In this document: one piece after another, positions 24,675 to 33,524 of the stretch
Layout of the letters: every line of letters begins with the position of its first letter
Position numbering within the stretch: the first letter of the stretch is position 1
Assembly: GCF_040706535.1 (NCBI RefSeq)
Contig: NZ_JAPDRJ010000001.1
Coordinates: 434,001 to 498,000 of the forward strand
Length of the DNA stretch: 64,000 nt
Direction: 5' to 3'
DNA from: Lentisalinibacter orientalis
GTDB lineage: Bacteria; Pseudomonadota; Gammaproteobacteria; Steroidobacterales; Woeseiaceae
Program-made: the position numbers and the translations under genes
Notes under the pieces: generated by a model
The model's database searches: none
Told to the model about the DNA's origin: nothing
What the model saw: only the letters and a program-made list of their open reading frames with translations

Positions 24675-25958
24675 ATGGCCTCCGTACCGGACGACATCCG
24701 CCCGGACTACGGGCAGGAATCCCTGCCCCTGCACTACTCCCGGGTCCGCGCTCAGAGCCTGTCGCTGTGCGACACCCTGGCGCCCGAGGACTTCGTGGTG
24801 CAGTCCATGCCGGACGTGAGCCCCACCAAGTGGCACCTGGCCCACACCAGCTGGTTCTTCGAGCGCTTCGTGCTGCAGGAACACGTGCCGGATTACGTGC
24901 CGTTCCACGACGCCTACGACTACCTGTTCAACTCCTATTACTTCACGGTGGGGCAGATGCACCGCCGCCCGGAGCGCGGCCTGCTCTCGCGCCCGACGGT
25001 GCGCGAGATCATGAATTACCGCCGCCACGTCGACGAGGCCATGAACCGCCTGCTCGCCGAGCGGGGCGAGGATGGGGATATCGCATTCCTGGCCACGCTG
25101 GGGCTGCATCACGAACAGCAGCACCAGGAGCTGATCCTCACCGACATCAAGCACGTGCTCTCCCGCAACCCGATGAAGCCGGCGCTGAGCGACGAGCTCA
25201 GGAAGCCGCCCGCGGTGGACGCCGGCCCCACGCACTGGGTCCGGGGCGCGGAGGGGCCGCAGGAAATCGGCGCCGCCGGCAAGGGCTTCTGCTTCGACAA
25301 CGAGACGCCGCGCCACACGGAGCTGCTGCATCCCCACGAACTGGGCTCGCGCCTGGTCACCAACCGGGAGTATCGGGAGTTCATCGAGGACGGCGGCTAC
25401 CAGCATCCGGATCTCTGGTTGTCGGACGGCTGGGCCTTCGTTCAGGAGCAGGGCCGGCACCGGCCGCTGTACTGGAGCCGAGACCTCGAGACCGAGTTCA
25501 CGCTCGGGGGCGAGCGGGAGATCGACCCGGACGCGCCCGTCACCCATGTGAGCTTCTACGAGGCCGACGCCTTCGCCAGCTGGGCCGGCGCACGCCTGCC
25601 CACCGAAGCCGAATGGGAGACCGCCGCCGCGGGCGCCGAGGTGCGCGGCAACCTGATGGACTCCGGCTACTGGCACCCGGTGGCGGACGGCGGCGGCGAC
25701 GGCGTCCGCCAGCTGTTCGGCGACGTGTGGGAGTGGACCGCATCGCCGTACACAGCCTACCCCGGCTTCCGGCCGCTGGCGGGCTCACTCGGCGAGTACA
25801 ACGGCAAGTTCATGTGCAACCAGATGGTGGTGCGCGGCGGCTCCTGCGCCACCGCCAGCGACCACATCCGCGCCAGCTACCGCAGCTTCTTCTATCCCTA
25901 TTCGCGCTGGCAGTTTCTCGGTTTCCGGCTGGCCAGGGACGTCGGCCAGTCTCACTGA
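24675..25958 (+). CDS. egtB: Ergothioneine biosynthesis protein EgtB
   Basis: A 427-residue iron-dependent sulfoxide synthase that joins a cysteine-derived thiol and oxygen to trimethylhistidine. The DinB-like N-terminus includes HLAHTSWFFERF and the iron-binding HHEQQHQELILTD (H-x-x-x-H). The C-terminal formylglycine-generating-enzyme-like domain (~215-425; VTHVSFYEADAFASWAGARL, WEWTASPY, RGGSC, SYRSFF) is complete. Start ATG at 24675 follows GAGGAGCG; upstream codons are not coding-like. The partner egtD starts 20 bp after the stop. Confidence 0.95.
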   Translation: MASVPDDIRPDYGQESLPLHYSRVRAQSLSLCDTLAPEDFVVQSMPDVSPTKWHLAHTSWFFERFVLQEHVPDYVPFHDAYDYLFNSYYFTVGQMHRRPERGLLSRPTVREIMNYRRHVDEAMNRLLAERGEDGDIAFLATLGLHHEQQHQELILTDIKHVLSRNPMKPALSDELRKPPAVDAGPTHWVRGAEGPQEIGAAGKGFCFDNETPRHTELLHPHELGSRLVTNREYREFIEDGGYQHPDLWLSDGWAFVQEQGRHRPLYWSRDLETEFTLGGEREIDPDAPVTHVSFYEADAFASWAGARLPTEAEWETAAAGAEVRGNLMDSGYWHPVADGGGDGVRQLFGDVWEWTASPYTAYPGFRPLAGSLGEYNGKFMCNQMVVRGGSCATASDHIRASYRSFFYPYSRWQFLGFRLARDVGQSH

Positions 25959-25977
25959 ACACGACAAGGGATTGCCT

Positions 25978-26952
25978 ATGGCCACCGACGCAGCGCGGGC
26001 AGAGGACCTGACCGAGCAGGATCTGTCCGAGAACCTGGAACTGGCGGAAGTGATCGAGGGGCTCGCGCGCCCGCAGAAGCTGATCTCGCCCAAATACTTC
26101 TACGACGAGCGCGGCTCGGAGCTGTTCGACGCCATCTGCGAGCAGCCGGAGTACTACCCCACGCAGACCGAGATCGGGATCATGCGGGAGAACATCGGGG
26201 AGATCGCGGACGTGGTCGGCCCGCGCCCCTCGGTGATCGAGTTCGGCTCCGGCGCCAGCATCAAGATCCGCATCCTGCTCTCCCACCTGCACGACGTGGC
26301 CGCCTACGTGCCGGTGGACGTGTCGAAGGAGTTCCTGGTGAGGTCGGCCGACATCCTGGCCGCCGACTACCCGGACCTGGAGATCCTGCCGGTCGCCGCC
26401 GACTTCACGAAACCCTTCGAGCTGCCGTCGCCGAAGATCATGCCGGAGCGCAACCTGGTGTTCTTCCCGGGCTCCACCATCGGCAACTTCTGGCCGGACT
26501 CCGCGGTCTCGCTCATGAAGGTCATGCGCGAGGAGGCCCGGGACGGCGGCGCGCTGCTGATCGGCGTCGACCTGGTGAAGGACAAGGCGGTGCTGGAACG
26601 CGCCTACAACGACGCCGCCGGCTACACGGAACGCTTCAACCTCAACATGCTGGCCCATCTCAACCGGCGCTTCGGTGCAGACTTCGATCTCACCGCCTTC
26701 CGCCACCGCGCCATCTACAACGAGCAGCTGGACCGCATCGAGATGCACCTGGTCAGCGAGCGCGACCAGACCATCCACATCGGCGACGCGGCCATCTCCG
26801 TCGCCGCCGGCGAATACATCCTGTCGGAGTGCTCGCACAAGTATCGCCTGGAGACCTTCGCGCAGATGGCGGAGCTGGCCGGCTTTCGCGTGGACAGAGT
26901 CTGGACCGACGCGGACGACCTGTTCAGCGTCCAGTACTGCACCGCCGTCTGA
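25978..26952 (+). CDS. egtD: L-histidine N-alpha-methyltransferase EgtD
   Basis: A 324-residue SAM-dependent enzyme making trimethylhistidine (hercynine), the EgtB substrate. N-terminal KLISPKYFYDERGSELFDAI is the EgtD signature. The SAM-binding segment is EFGSGASIKIRILL, and LVFFPGSTIGNF, LIGVDLVKDKAVLERAYND and SECSHKYRLE are all present. A TTG two codons upstream is possible, but ATG 25978 has better spacing from AAGGG. The egtB-egtD pair is the minimal cassette common in proteobacteria; egtC/egtE functions would be supplied elsewhere. Confidence 0.95.
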   Translation: MATDAARAEDLTEQDLSENLELAEVIEGLARPQKLISPKYFYDERGSELFDAICEQPEYYPTQTEIGIMRENIGEIADVVGPRPSVIEFGSGASIKIRILLSHLHDVAAYVPVDVSKEFLVRSADILAADYPDLEILPVAADFTKPFELPSPKIMPERNLVFFPGSTIGNFWPDSAVSLMKVMREEARDGGALLIGVDLVKDKAVLERAYNDAAGYTERFNLNMLAHLNRRFGADFDLTAFRHRAIYNEQLDRIEMHLVSERDQTIHIGDAAISVAAGEYILSECSHKYRLETFAQMAELAGFRVDRVWTDADDLFSVQYCTAV

Positions 26953-26958
26953 AGATCT

Positions 26959-27319
26959 TGTAGGAGGGCCTTCAGGCCCGATGCGCTCTTCTGGAGGCGG
27001 CATCCTTCTCTCGGCGTAGGCCCGCCATCGACTGGGGCGGACTACGGGGGACGCTCACGTGGGAGGGCCTTTAGGCCCGATGGATCGCGGCTGAAGCCGC
27101 TCCTAGCACTGTCTATCGGCTCCAGTCGGCCCGGACAACCCCCGCAGCCCGCCCCAGCCGCGGAAGGGTCCGTAGCCGTGCGGTCTGGCGCGCGTCAGTC
27201 AGCGTCTCTGACTGGCAGCTCCTTCACGCCACCGCGAGCACGGCCGTCATGCGGGGGTATCCATCGCCGCGACCTTTTGTCGGGAGCAAGATGGATACCC
27301 CCGCAGGGCGGCCAGAAGA
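26959..27319 (+). repeat. Composite intergenic repeat, copy 1
   Basis: A ~360-bp non-coding element between convergent egtD and yggX. It holds a REP (26959-26981), a long hairpin (arms 27032-27050 and 27139-27157, 17/19 paired) whose loop contains two more REP-like units (27058-27080 and ~27083-27105), a second hairpin CAGTCAG/CTGACTG (27196-27214) and a perfect 15-bp hairpin (27251-27265 with 27290-27304). It is homologous to 37629-37966, but the long-stem sequence differs completely and remains self-complementary. Confidence 0.75.
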
Positions 27320-27331
27320 GAAGGAGAGCGG

Positions 27332-27601
27332 TCAGTCCTTGGGAACAAAGCCCTCCGGCGCCTGCGACCCCTCCCCGAAGAAGAACTTCTCCATCTCCTT
27401 CTCCAGGAACTCCCGCGCCTTCGGCTCGATGGGGGTCAGGCGGTATTCGTTGATCAGCATGGTCTGGTGGGCGAGCCAGCGCTGCCAGGCCTGCTTGGAG
27501 ACGTTCTCGTAGATGCGTTTGCCGAGCTCGCCGGGGTAGGGAGCGTAGTCCAGCCCCTCCGCCTCCTGGCCCAGCACCACGCAGTTGACCGTACGGCTCA
27601 T
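27332..27601 (-). CDS. yggX: Oxidative-damage protection protein YggX (Fe2+ trafficking)
   Basis: An 89-residue YggX-family protein (MSRTVNCVVLGQEAEGLDYA; GELGKRIYENVSKQAWQRW; HQTMLINEYRL). The conserved Cys7 and typical length (~90 aa) are present. The family protects iron-sulfur clusters from oxidants. The mutY-yggX linkage is usual in gammaproteobacteria; here a mechanosensitive channel gene is inserted between them. Confidence 0.95.
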   Translation of the reverse strand: MSRTVNCVVLGQEAEGLDYAPYPGELGKRIYENVSKQAWQRWLAHQTMLINEYRLTPIEPKAREFLEKEMEKFFFGEGSQAPEGFVPKD

Positions 27602-27719
27602 TGGATGCCTCGTTCGATGGGTTCCGGAAAGATGGACGCTTTATACCAGAGCGCCGGACGCGGACCCAAAAGCAAGGCCGGCGTACGATGGAGCTCGCCT
27701 GGCTTGCGCCGGGCGTATC

Positions 27720-28580
27720 TCAGCCGGCTGATGCGGCCTCGCCGAGCAGCCGCACCTCGCGCTGCGGGAACGGAATGGACACGCCCTCACGCTTCAGGGC
27801 CTGATACACGGCCATGTTGGCCTCGTGCATCACCCCGAAATAGCGGTTGGTGGGCGCCCAGTAGCGGTAGTCGAGATCGATGGAGGAGTCGCCGAAGCCC
27901 GCGATGCCGATCTGCGGTGAAACCTCGCTCGAGACGCCGCCCACGCCGGCCAGCGCATCCGCGATGATGCCGATGGCCCGTTCCGGGTCCTCGCTGTAGG
28001 CAATACCCACCCGGCCCTCGACCACGCGGTTGGCGAAGGAGTTGGTATGGATCTCGCCGGTGATCTGCCGGTTCGGGATGACGATGCGCTCGCCGTCCTC
28101 GGTGAGCAGCACGGTGGTGGCCAGCGAGATGTCCTCCACCAGGCCGGAGCAGCCCTGGATGGTCACGGTGTCGCCCACTCTGTACATGCGCGTCAGGATG
28201 ATCACCAGCCCGGCGCCGTAGTTGGCCACCGGCCCCTGCAGCGCGAAGCTGACGCCGACGGCCAGGCCGCCGATGGCGGCAATCAGCGGTGTGATGCTCA
28301 CGCCGAGCTGGTTCATGGCGATGATCGCGAACAGCGCGATGACCGTGATGCGCACCGTGCTCGCGATGAACTGGCGCAGCGTGACGTCGACGTCGTGGCG
28401 CTCCTGCGCGCGCAGCACGATGCGGCCCACCCAGCGCGCCACCAGGATGCCGACGATGATGACCAGCACCGCCCCGACGAGGCGGAACGAGTAGGTCACC
28501 ATGAAGTTGACCACCAGTTCGTAGACCTGCTGGACCAGGTCCAGCTGCTGACCCAGTTGTCTTTCGAGTTGTTCGTCCAT
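27720..28580 (-). CDS. mscS: Small-conductance mechanosensitive channel MscS
   Basis: A 286-residue channel. Three N-terminal TM helices end in the pore helix TM3 (GLAVGVSFALQGPVANYGAGLV), followed by the MscS beta domain (YRVGDTVTIQGCSGLVEDISLATTVLLTEDGERIVIPN) and an alpha/beta C-terminal domain. It protects against hypo-osmotic shock. It is 30 bp downstream of mutY and probably in the same operon. Length matches E. coli MscS. Confidence 0.95.
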   Translation of the reverse strand: MDEQLERQLGQQLDLVQQVYELVVNFMVTYSFRLVGAVLVIIVGILVARWVGRIVLRAQERHDVDVTLRQFIASTVRITVIALFAIIAMNQLGVSITPLIAAIGGLAVGVSFALQGPVANYGAGLVIILTRMYRVGDTVTIQGCSGLVEDISLATTVLLTEDGERIVIPNRQITGEIHTNSFANRVVEGRVGIAYSEDPERAIGIIADALAGVGGVSSEVSPQIGIAGFGDSSIDLDYRYWAPTNRYFGVMHEANMAVYQALKREGVSIPFPQREVRLLGEAASAG

Positions 28581-28610
28581 CCTTCCCTTCCACTTCTCTC
28601 CGGCGTCGGC

Positions 28611-29663
28611 TCAGACGCCGAGCTCGCCGAGCCTGTCCAGCAGCCGTCGCACCGGGGCCGGCAGCCCCACCGCGGTGTCGCCCGCCACATCCACCCAGCG
28701 CTCGTCGTCCACGTCACGCGCCGCGCCCGGCCGTTCGTCCAGACGGATCAGGACCGGCCGCATGTGCAGATCATAATGGGTGAAGCTGTGTTCGACAGTC
28801 TCCCAGCGCTCCACCGCGGGCGGTTCCGCCCCCAGCCGCCGCCGGCACCAATCCTCCGCCGTCTCCCCGTCGCCGATCTCCGGCAGGCTCCAGAGGCCGC
28901 CCCAGATGCCGGCGTCGGGGCGGCGCTCCAGCAGCACCGCGCTGCCGTCCCAGGCCAGCGCGAACTCGGCGGTGCGGAGCCGGCGCGAGGCCTGCGCCGG
29001 CTTGCGGCCCGGGAAGTCCGCCTGCCGGCCCAGCGCCAGTGCCCGGCAATCCGCCGCCTGCGGGCAGCGCTCGCAGGCCGGGCGGCTGCGGGTACAGAGC
29101 GTCGCGCCCAGATCCATGATGGCCTGGGTGTAGTCGTCCACACGCTGCGACGGCGTGTGCCGCTCCGCCAGCTGCCAGAGCTCCTTCGCCACCGCCGTGC
29201 GTCCCGGCCAGCCATCCACCGCGTGGTAGCGGGCCAGCACGCGCTTGACGTTGCCGTCCAGGATCGGCTGGCGCTCGCCGAAGGAGAGTGCGAGGATGGC
29301 GCCGGCCGTGGAGCGGCCGATGCCGGGCAGGGCTTCCAGCGCCTCCGGCTCGCGCGGGAACTCGCCGCCGTGATCGGACGCGACCTCCCGCGCGGCGCGG
29401 TGCAGGTTGCGCGCCCGGGCGTAGTAGCCGAGGCCGGACCAGAGCGCCAGCACGTCGTCGACCGGAGCGGCCGCGAGCGCCTGCACCGTCGGGAACCGCT
29501 CCATGAAGCGCTCGAAGTACGGGATGACCGTCTTCACCTGGGTCTGTTGCAGCATGATCTCCGAGACCCAGACACGGTAGGGCACGGGATCATGCTGCCA
29601 GGGCAGATCGTGGCGGCCGTGGCGGTCGTACCAGTGGAGCAGCCTCTCGGCGAAGGGCGTCAC
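28611..29663 (-). CDS. mutY: Adenine DNA glycosylase MutY
   Basis: A 350-residue base-excision enzyme removing A opposite 8-oxoG. It has the catalytic Glu region SEIMLQQTQV, the helix-hairpin-helix LPGIGRSTAGAIL with catalytic Asp in LDGNVKRVLAR, a 4Fe-4S cluster (C-x6-C-x2-C-x5-C in CTRSRPACERCPQAADC) and a C-terminal NUDIX-like 8-oxoG recognition domain. It overlaps the SRPBCC gene by 4 bp. Confidence 0.96.
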   Translation of the reverse strand: MTPFAERLLHWYDRHGRHDLPWQHDPVPYRVWVSEIMLQQTQVKTVIPYFERFMERFPTVQALAAAPVDDVLALWSGLGYYARARNLHRAAREVASDHGGEFPREPEALEALPGIGRSTAGAILALSFGERQPILDGNVKRVLARYHAVDGWPGRTAVAKELWQLAERHTPSQRVDDYTQAIMDLGATLCTRSRPACERCPQAADCRALALGRQADFPGRKPAQASRRLRTAEFALAWDGSAVLLERRPDAGIWGGLWSLPEIGDGETAEDWCRRRLGAEPPAVERWETVEHSFTHYDLHMRPVLIRLDERPGAARDVDDERWVDVAGDTAVGLPAPVRRLLDRLGELGV

Positions 29664-30265
29664 GACGGCGGCTCCCGACCTTCGTCCGGGGAGAGGGCCA
29701 GGGCTTCGATGCGATTCAGCGCCTCGACGGCGTCACTGCGGAAGGAGCGCTTCATGATGTACGGCCCGATCAGCGGCGGCACCCAGAAGCCGGGCTGCAT
29801 CTCCATGCGGTAGTGCACCTCGGTGCCGGAGCCGGACGGGATGAACCGCCACTCGGTGCGGCCGTAGGCGAAGTCGCTGTGCTCGGGCTCCACCTCCGCG
29901 ACGATGCGGCTGTGGGGCGTGAAGTGCAGCTCCTCGATGCGCTCGATGGTCTTGCAGAAGAACAGCACGCAACCTTTCATCAGCGTGTAGGCTCGCGGCG
30001 TGCCGTCGCTGGCGGGAGCGATGAAGCGAACGTCTTCGAAGATGCTGGAGATGCGCTCGAAGCGGTCGTAGTCGGCCAGCACCCGGAACACGGCCTCGGG
30101 CGGCGCCTCAAAGTAGGTGCGCGAGGCCATGGTGTAACGCTCGCCTTCCTTCTCCACGCTCACGTCCAGCAGATCAGCGCCGCCGGCGGGCGCGGCGGCC
30201 AGCACGACCGATGCTGCCAGAAGGAGAATGGCGAGGGCCGCCGGGCGTCGGTCCTCAGCGCTCAC
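29660..30265 (-). CDS. SRPBCC (START-like) exported protein
   Basis: A 201-residue protein with an N-terminal signal (ALAILLLAASVVLAAAPAGGA) and a polyketide-cyclase/coenzyme-Q-binding START-like fold (ASRTYFEAPPEAVFRVLADYDRFERI; TEWRFIPSGSGTEVHYRMEMQPGF). It likely binds a hydrophobic ligand in the periplasm. It overlaps asmA by 11 bp and mutY by 4 bp, so translation is coupled. Biological role unknown. Confidence 0.82.
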   Translation of the reverse strand: MSAEDRRPAALAILLLAASVVLAAAPAGGADLLDVSVEKEGERYTMASRTYFEAPPEAVFRVLADYDRFERISSIFEDVRFIAPASDGTPRAYTLMKGCVLFFCKTIERIEELHFTPHSRIVAEVEPEHSDFAYGRTEWRFIPSGSGTEVHYRMEMQPGFWVPPLIGPYIMKRSFRSDAVEALNRIEALALSPDEGREPPS

Positions 30266-32483
30266 CGAGCAGGTCTTTCAGTTTCTTCTTGAGCTGGTCC
30301 TCCACCGACTCTTCCTCTTCGGCGGGCTGCTCATCTTCCGGCGCCAGGTTCTCGCCGTCAGCGGGCGCCGCCTCTTCTTCCGACTCGATGCCGAGGCGCT
30401 CCAGCAGCTTCTTCTGCAGGCGCTCCTTCTCTTCCTCGATGCGGCCCTTGACCTCCTCGCGCAGCATGTCCTCGACGTCCGGGCGCACCGAGGGGTCGGC
30501 GAGGCTGCCGGTGATGCGGATCGGGATGACCGCCTCGGTGTATTCCGCCAGTTCCTCCTCGCTAGCTCCCTCGATGAAGTCGGGGCGCTCGAGGACCCGT
30601 GCGCGCACACCGTAGTCCAGGCTGGCGGCGGCCAGGTCCACCGTGCCCGCGCCGGTGACGCGCAGGAACGGCAGCTCGGCGAACAGGTCGTCGTTCGTGA
30701 GCACGCCGTCCGCCACCTTGCCGGTGCCGCGGATGGCGGAGAAGGGCGTGCGGGGCTCCGCGGGCGGCTGCGGCGGCGCCTCGCGCCGGAATACGGCCCG
30801 CGCCCGGCGGATCTGGTACCAGAGGTCCGTGCCCTCGAACGCGCCGTCGCTGAGTTCGAAGCCGACATTGCCTCCGAGGTCCTGGCGGATCTCGGCCACG
30901 TTGGCGCCGCTGCCGGCCAGCGTGAACCGGCCCTGCAGGCTGCCGCTCAGCTTGTCCGTCTCGTAGAGTTCGCGGCCGAGGGCGGCGAGCTGCACGCCTT
31001 CCACCCGCTCGTCCACCGACAGGCGGGGCTTGTTGCCGCTCGCGTCGATGCGGACGTCGCCGTTATAGCCGCCCTCAAGCACGCGGGCGGCGATGGGATG
31101 CAGCCGCACCCGGCCGTCCCCGGCGTTGACGCCGAGCTCGATCGTGCGGAAGCTGAGGCCGCCCAGCACCACCTCCGCGAATTTCAGGGTGCCCTCGGCA
31201 TCCAGCGAGCGGATGACGTCCACCGGGATCTCGGTGGCATCCAGCGCCGCGGTGTCGGCCTCGGCCGGCGCGTCGGCGGCCGGCGGCGCCAGGTAGCGGT
31301 CCAGGTCTATGCGGTCACCCTCCAGGGCGAAGCGATAGGCGGGCGCCTCGAAGCCGCGCATCGAGAAGCTGCCCTTCAGTTCGGTGTCGTCGAGCCGGGC
31401 GGTCATGGCGGAGAGGGCCACGCTGTCGTCCGTGAGGGCGACGTCGGCGGCGAAGGAGACCAGCTGCAGCACGGCCGGGTCGGCGGTGGGCGGCAGCGGC
31501 GTGCCCAGGGTCTCGGCCAGGTCTTTCGGCGAGAAGCGGGGCGCCTCGATGCGGCCCGAGAGCTGCAGCGTGTCGCCGACGGTGCCGGTGAGCCCGGCCT
31601 CGATGCGCAGGGAGGCCACCTCCAGCGCGCCGTCGTCGAGTTCCAGCGCCTGCTGCTCCGTCGCGTAGGCCAGGCGCCGTGCGGATACGCCGAAATCGAA
31701 GGGCTCGAGTTCGGCGCCGGGGTCGAGGCGGCCACTCAGCAGCAGACCGTCCAGCACGATGCGCCCGCTATCCAGGTCCGCGGTGACGACGGTGGCCAGT
31801 TCGAACTCGCCGCCCGGGCCCTCGCCCGAACCGTTGCCCGAACCCTTGCCCGAGTCGTCGAGCAGGGTGGCCAGCACGAAGCCGCCGTCGACGTCGAAGG
31901 GCAGGCCGGGCTCGATGGCGCCGGTGTTCAGTCCGAGATCGGTGACCCGGTAGTGGACCCCGGCCGCCTCGTCCTGCCAGTCGACGGTCGCATCGGTGAG
32001 GCTGATGCCGGCGACCCGCAGCTCGCCGAGGCCCGTGCCCTCGCCTTCGGCGGCAGGCGCTTCGGCGGGCTCTTCGCCCGCGGCAGCCAGGTCGTCCCAG
32101 TTGCTGGTGCCGTCGCCGGCGATGCGCAGATTGAGCACGAGCCCGTCCACGGAGACCCGCCCGGCCTCGATGTTGCCGGTGATGAGCGGCCACAGGCGGA
32201 TGGCGACGCTGGCCCCGTCCAGTTCGGCGAAGGGCTCGGGGCCGAATCCCTCGGCGTTGCCGAGCACGATGCGCCCGGTATCGACGCTCAGCCAGGGGAA
32301 CAGGCCGAGCTCGAGGTCGCCCTCCAGGGTCAGCGAGCGCCCGGTGGCGGCTTCCACCTGCGCCGCGATCTCGTCCTTGTAGTCGTTCGGGTCGAACAGC
32401 AGCGCCACCGCCAGCACGACCACGACGAGCAGGCCGACGACGGCGGCAATGCCGATGAGGAGGAATTTCAGGAAGCGCCCCAT
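30255..32483 (-). CDS. AsmA-family protein
   Basis: A 742-residue AsmA-like protein. One N-terminal TM (LLIGIAAVVGLLVVVVLAVALLF) is followed by an AsmA N-terminal region (NDYKDEIAAQVEAATGRSLTLEGDLELGLFPWLSV) and a C-terminal AsmA domain (LRVTGAGTVDLAAASLDYGVRARV). A Glu/Lys-rich predicted coiled-coil tail ends the protein. The family is implicated in outer-membrane assembly and lipid transport. It heads the minus-strand operon asmA-SRPBCC-mutY-mscS-yggX. Confidence 0.92.
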   Translation of the reverse strand: MGRFLKFLLIGIAAVVGLLVVVVLAVALLFDPNDYKDEIAAQVEAATGRSLTLEGDLELGLFPWLSVDTGRIVLGNAEGFGPEPFAELDGASVAIRLWPLITGNIEAGRVSVDGLVLNLRIAGDGTSNWDDLAAAGEEPAEAPAAEGEGTGLGELRVAGISLTDATVDWQDEAAGVHYRVTDLGLNTGAIEPGLPFDVDGGFVLATLLDDSGKGSGNGSGEGPGGEFELATVVTADLDSGRIVLDGLLLSGRLDPGAELEPFDFGVSARRLAYATEQQALELDDGALEVASLRIEAGLTGTVGDTLQLSGRIEAPRFSPKDLAETLGTPLPPTADPAVLQLVSFAADVALTDDSVALSAMTARLDDTELKGSFSMRGFEAPAYRFALEGDRIDLDRYLAPPAADAPAEADTAALDATEIPVDVIRSLDAEGTLKFAEVVLGGLSFRTIELGVNAGDGRVRLHPIAARVLEGGYNGDVRIDASGNKPRLSVDERVEGVQLAALGRELYETDKLSGSLQGRFTLAGSGANVAEIRQDLGGNVGFELSDGAFEGTDLWYQIRRARAVFRREAPPQPPAEPRTPFSAIRGTGKVADGVLTNDDLFAELPFLRVTGAGTVDLAAASLDYGVRARVLERPDFIEGASEEELAEYTEAVIPIRITGSLADPSVRPDVEDMLREEVKGRIEEEKERLQKKLLERLGIESEEEAAPADGENLAPEDEQPAEEEESVEDQLKKKLKDLLGER

Positions 32484-32527
32484 TGCAGATCCTTCGCAGC
32501 GCGGGTGAGACGTCTAGATTAGCAAAC

Positions 32528-32558
32528 CCCCGACCCGGCAGGCAGAGGCGGGTCGGGG
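32528..32558 (-). terminator. Candidate terminator after the DUF4097 gene
   Basis: A 10-bp perfect stem CCCCGACCCG / CGGGTCGGGG around an 11-nt loop, followed on the minus strand by GTTTGCT. It lies 60 bp past the DUF4097 stop and before asmA. Only a weak T-tract. Confidence 0.45.
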
Positions 32559-32600
32559 ATTTGGTGAAGGGGGGTCGGGAAAAGGGATCGGGGAAAGGGA

Positions 32601-32623
32601 TCGGGGCTAAAGCCCCTCCTACA
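32601..32623 (-). repeat. REP-like element
   Basis: Minus-strand TGTAGGAGGGGCTTTAGC followed by CCCGA, overlapping the last codons of the DUF4097 gene. Closest in this window to the consensus pseudomonad/xanthomonad REP. Confidence 0.7.
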
Positions 32624-33524
32624 TTTTGCAGAGGTCTATGTCGCCGCTGAGGGTCTGGAGGCGGATCTCGCCGCGGCCCTCGCCGGCGGTGAAGCGCAGC
32701 TCGGAGCCCGGGGCGTAGCGACTCTGGCGCTCGGGCTTCGGGCCGAAGCAGTTGTCGATGCTGCCGCTGAAGCTGGTCACGTCGATCTCGGCGTCGGGCT
32801 CGCCCGCGACGTCCAGCTCGATGTCGCCGCTGACGCTCTCCGCCTCGAAGCTGCCGTCGCGCTCCAGACTCACCGTGGCGATCACGTCGCCGGAGGTGGT
32901 CTCGAAGCGGGCACGGCTCACCCGGCTGTCGCTCACGATCACGTCGCCGCTCACCGACTGGGCGTCGAGTTCGCCGGCCAGCGCCTCCACCACCAGGTCG
33001 CCGCTGACGGCCGCCAGCCTCGCGCGGGACACCTCGCCGTGACCTTCCACGCGGACGTCGCCGCTGACGGTCTCCGCGGTCACCGGCTCGCCCCAGACCT
33101 CGGTACGCACGTCACCGCTGACGCTCTTCAGCCGCTGCTCGCCGCGCACGCCCTCCGCCTCGATGTCCGCGCTGGTGCCCACGACGCTCAGGCCCATGGC
33201 CGCCGGCATTTCGATGCGCAGCTCGGCCGAGGCCCGGTGATACGAGCGGAGCCTGTCCTGCACCTTCACCTCGATGGCGATCGCGCTGCCCTGCCGCTCG
33301 ATCAGCACTTCCTCCACGTCGTCCTCCAGGACGCCGGTAATGCGGATGTCCTGGCGGTCCGAGCCCTCCACGTCGATGGAGCCGGCCGTATTGCTGATGC
33401 GCACTTCCTTCGCGCCGTCCGGCGCCACGGTGCGTTCGTACTGCCGGTCGGCCTGGGCCGCCAGCGGCAGCGCGGCCAGCAGCAACAGTGTCAGTGTCTT
33501 CGCGTTCATGGTCTGCGCATTCAT
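32619..33524 (-). CDS. DUF4097 beta-strand-repeat exported protein
   Basis: A 301-residue exported protein. The signal sequence is TLTLLLLAALPLAAQA. The rest is a regular beta-repeat in which SGD recurs about every 18 residues (SVSGDVRTE, TVSGDVRVE, AVSGDLVVE, SVSGDVIVS, TTSGDVIAT, SVSGDIELD, TLSGDIDL), typical of DUF4097/YvlB-like proteins. It overlaps the anti-sigma gene by 4 bp and is the last gene of a sigma/anti-sigma operon, so is probably a sigma-regulated envelope protein. Function unknown. Confidence 0.85.
   Translation of the reverse strand: MNAQTMNAKTLTLLLLAALPLAAQADRQYERTVAPDGAKEVRISNTAGSIDVEGSDRQDIRITGVLEDDVEEVLIERQGSAIAIEVKVQDRLRSYHRASAELRIEMPAAMGLSVVGTSADIEAEGVRGEQRLKSVSGDVRTEVWGEPVTAETVSGDVRVEGHGEVSRARLAAVSGDLVVEALAGELDAQSVSGDVIVSDSRVSRARFETTSGDVIATVSLERDGSFEAESVSGDIELDVAGEPDAEIDVTSFSGSIDNCFGPKPERQSRYAPGSELRFTAGEGRGEIRLQTLSGDIDLCKM

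Noticed and set aside
30228..32522. 764-codon frame antisense to asmA
   Set aside because: The asmA strand carries TM and AsmA domains; this frame has none.
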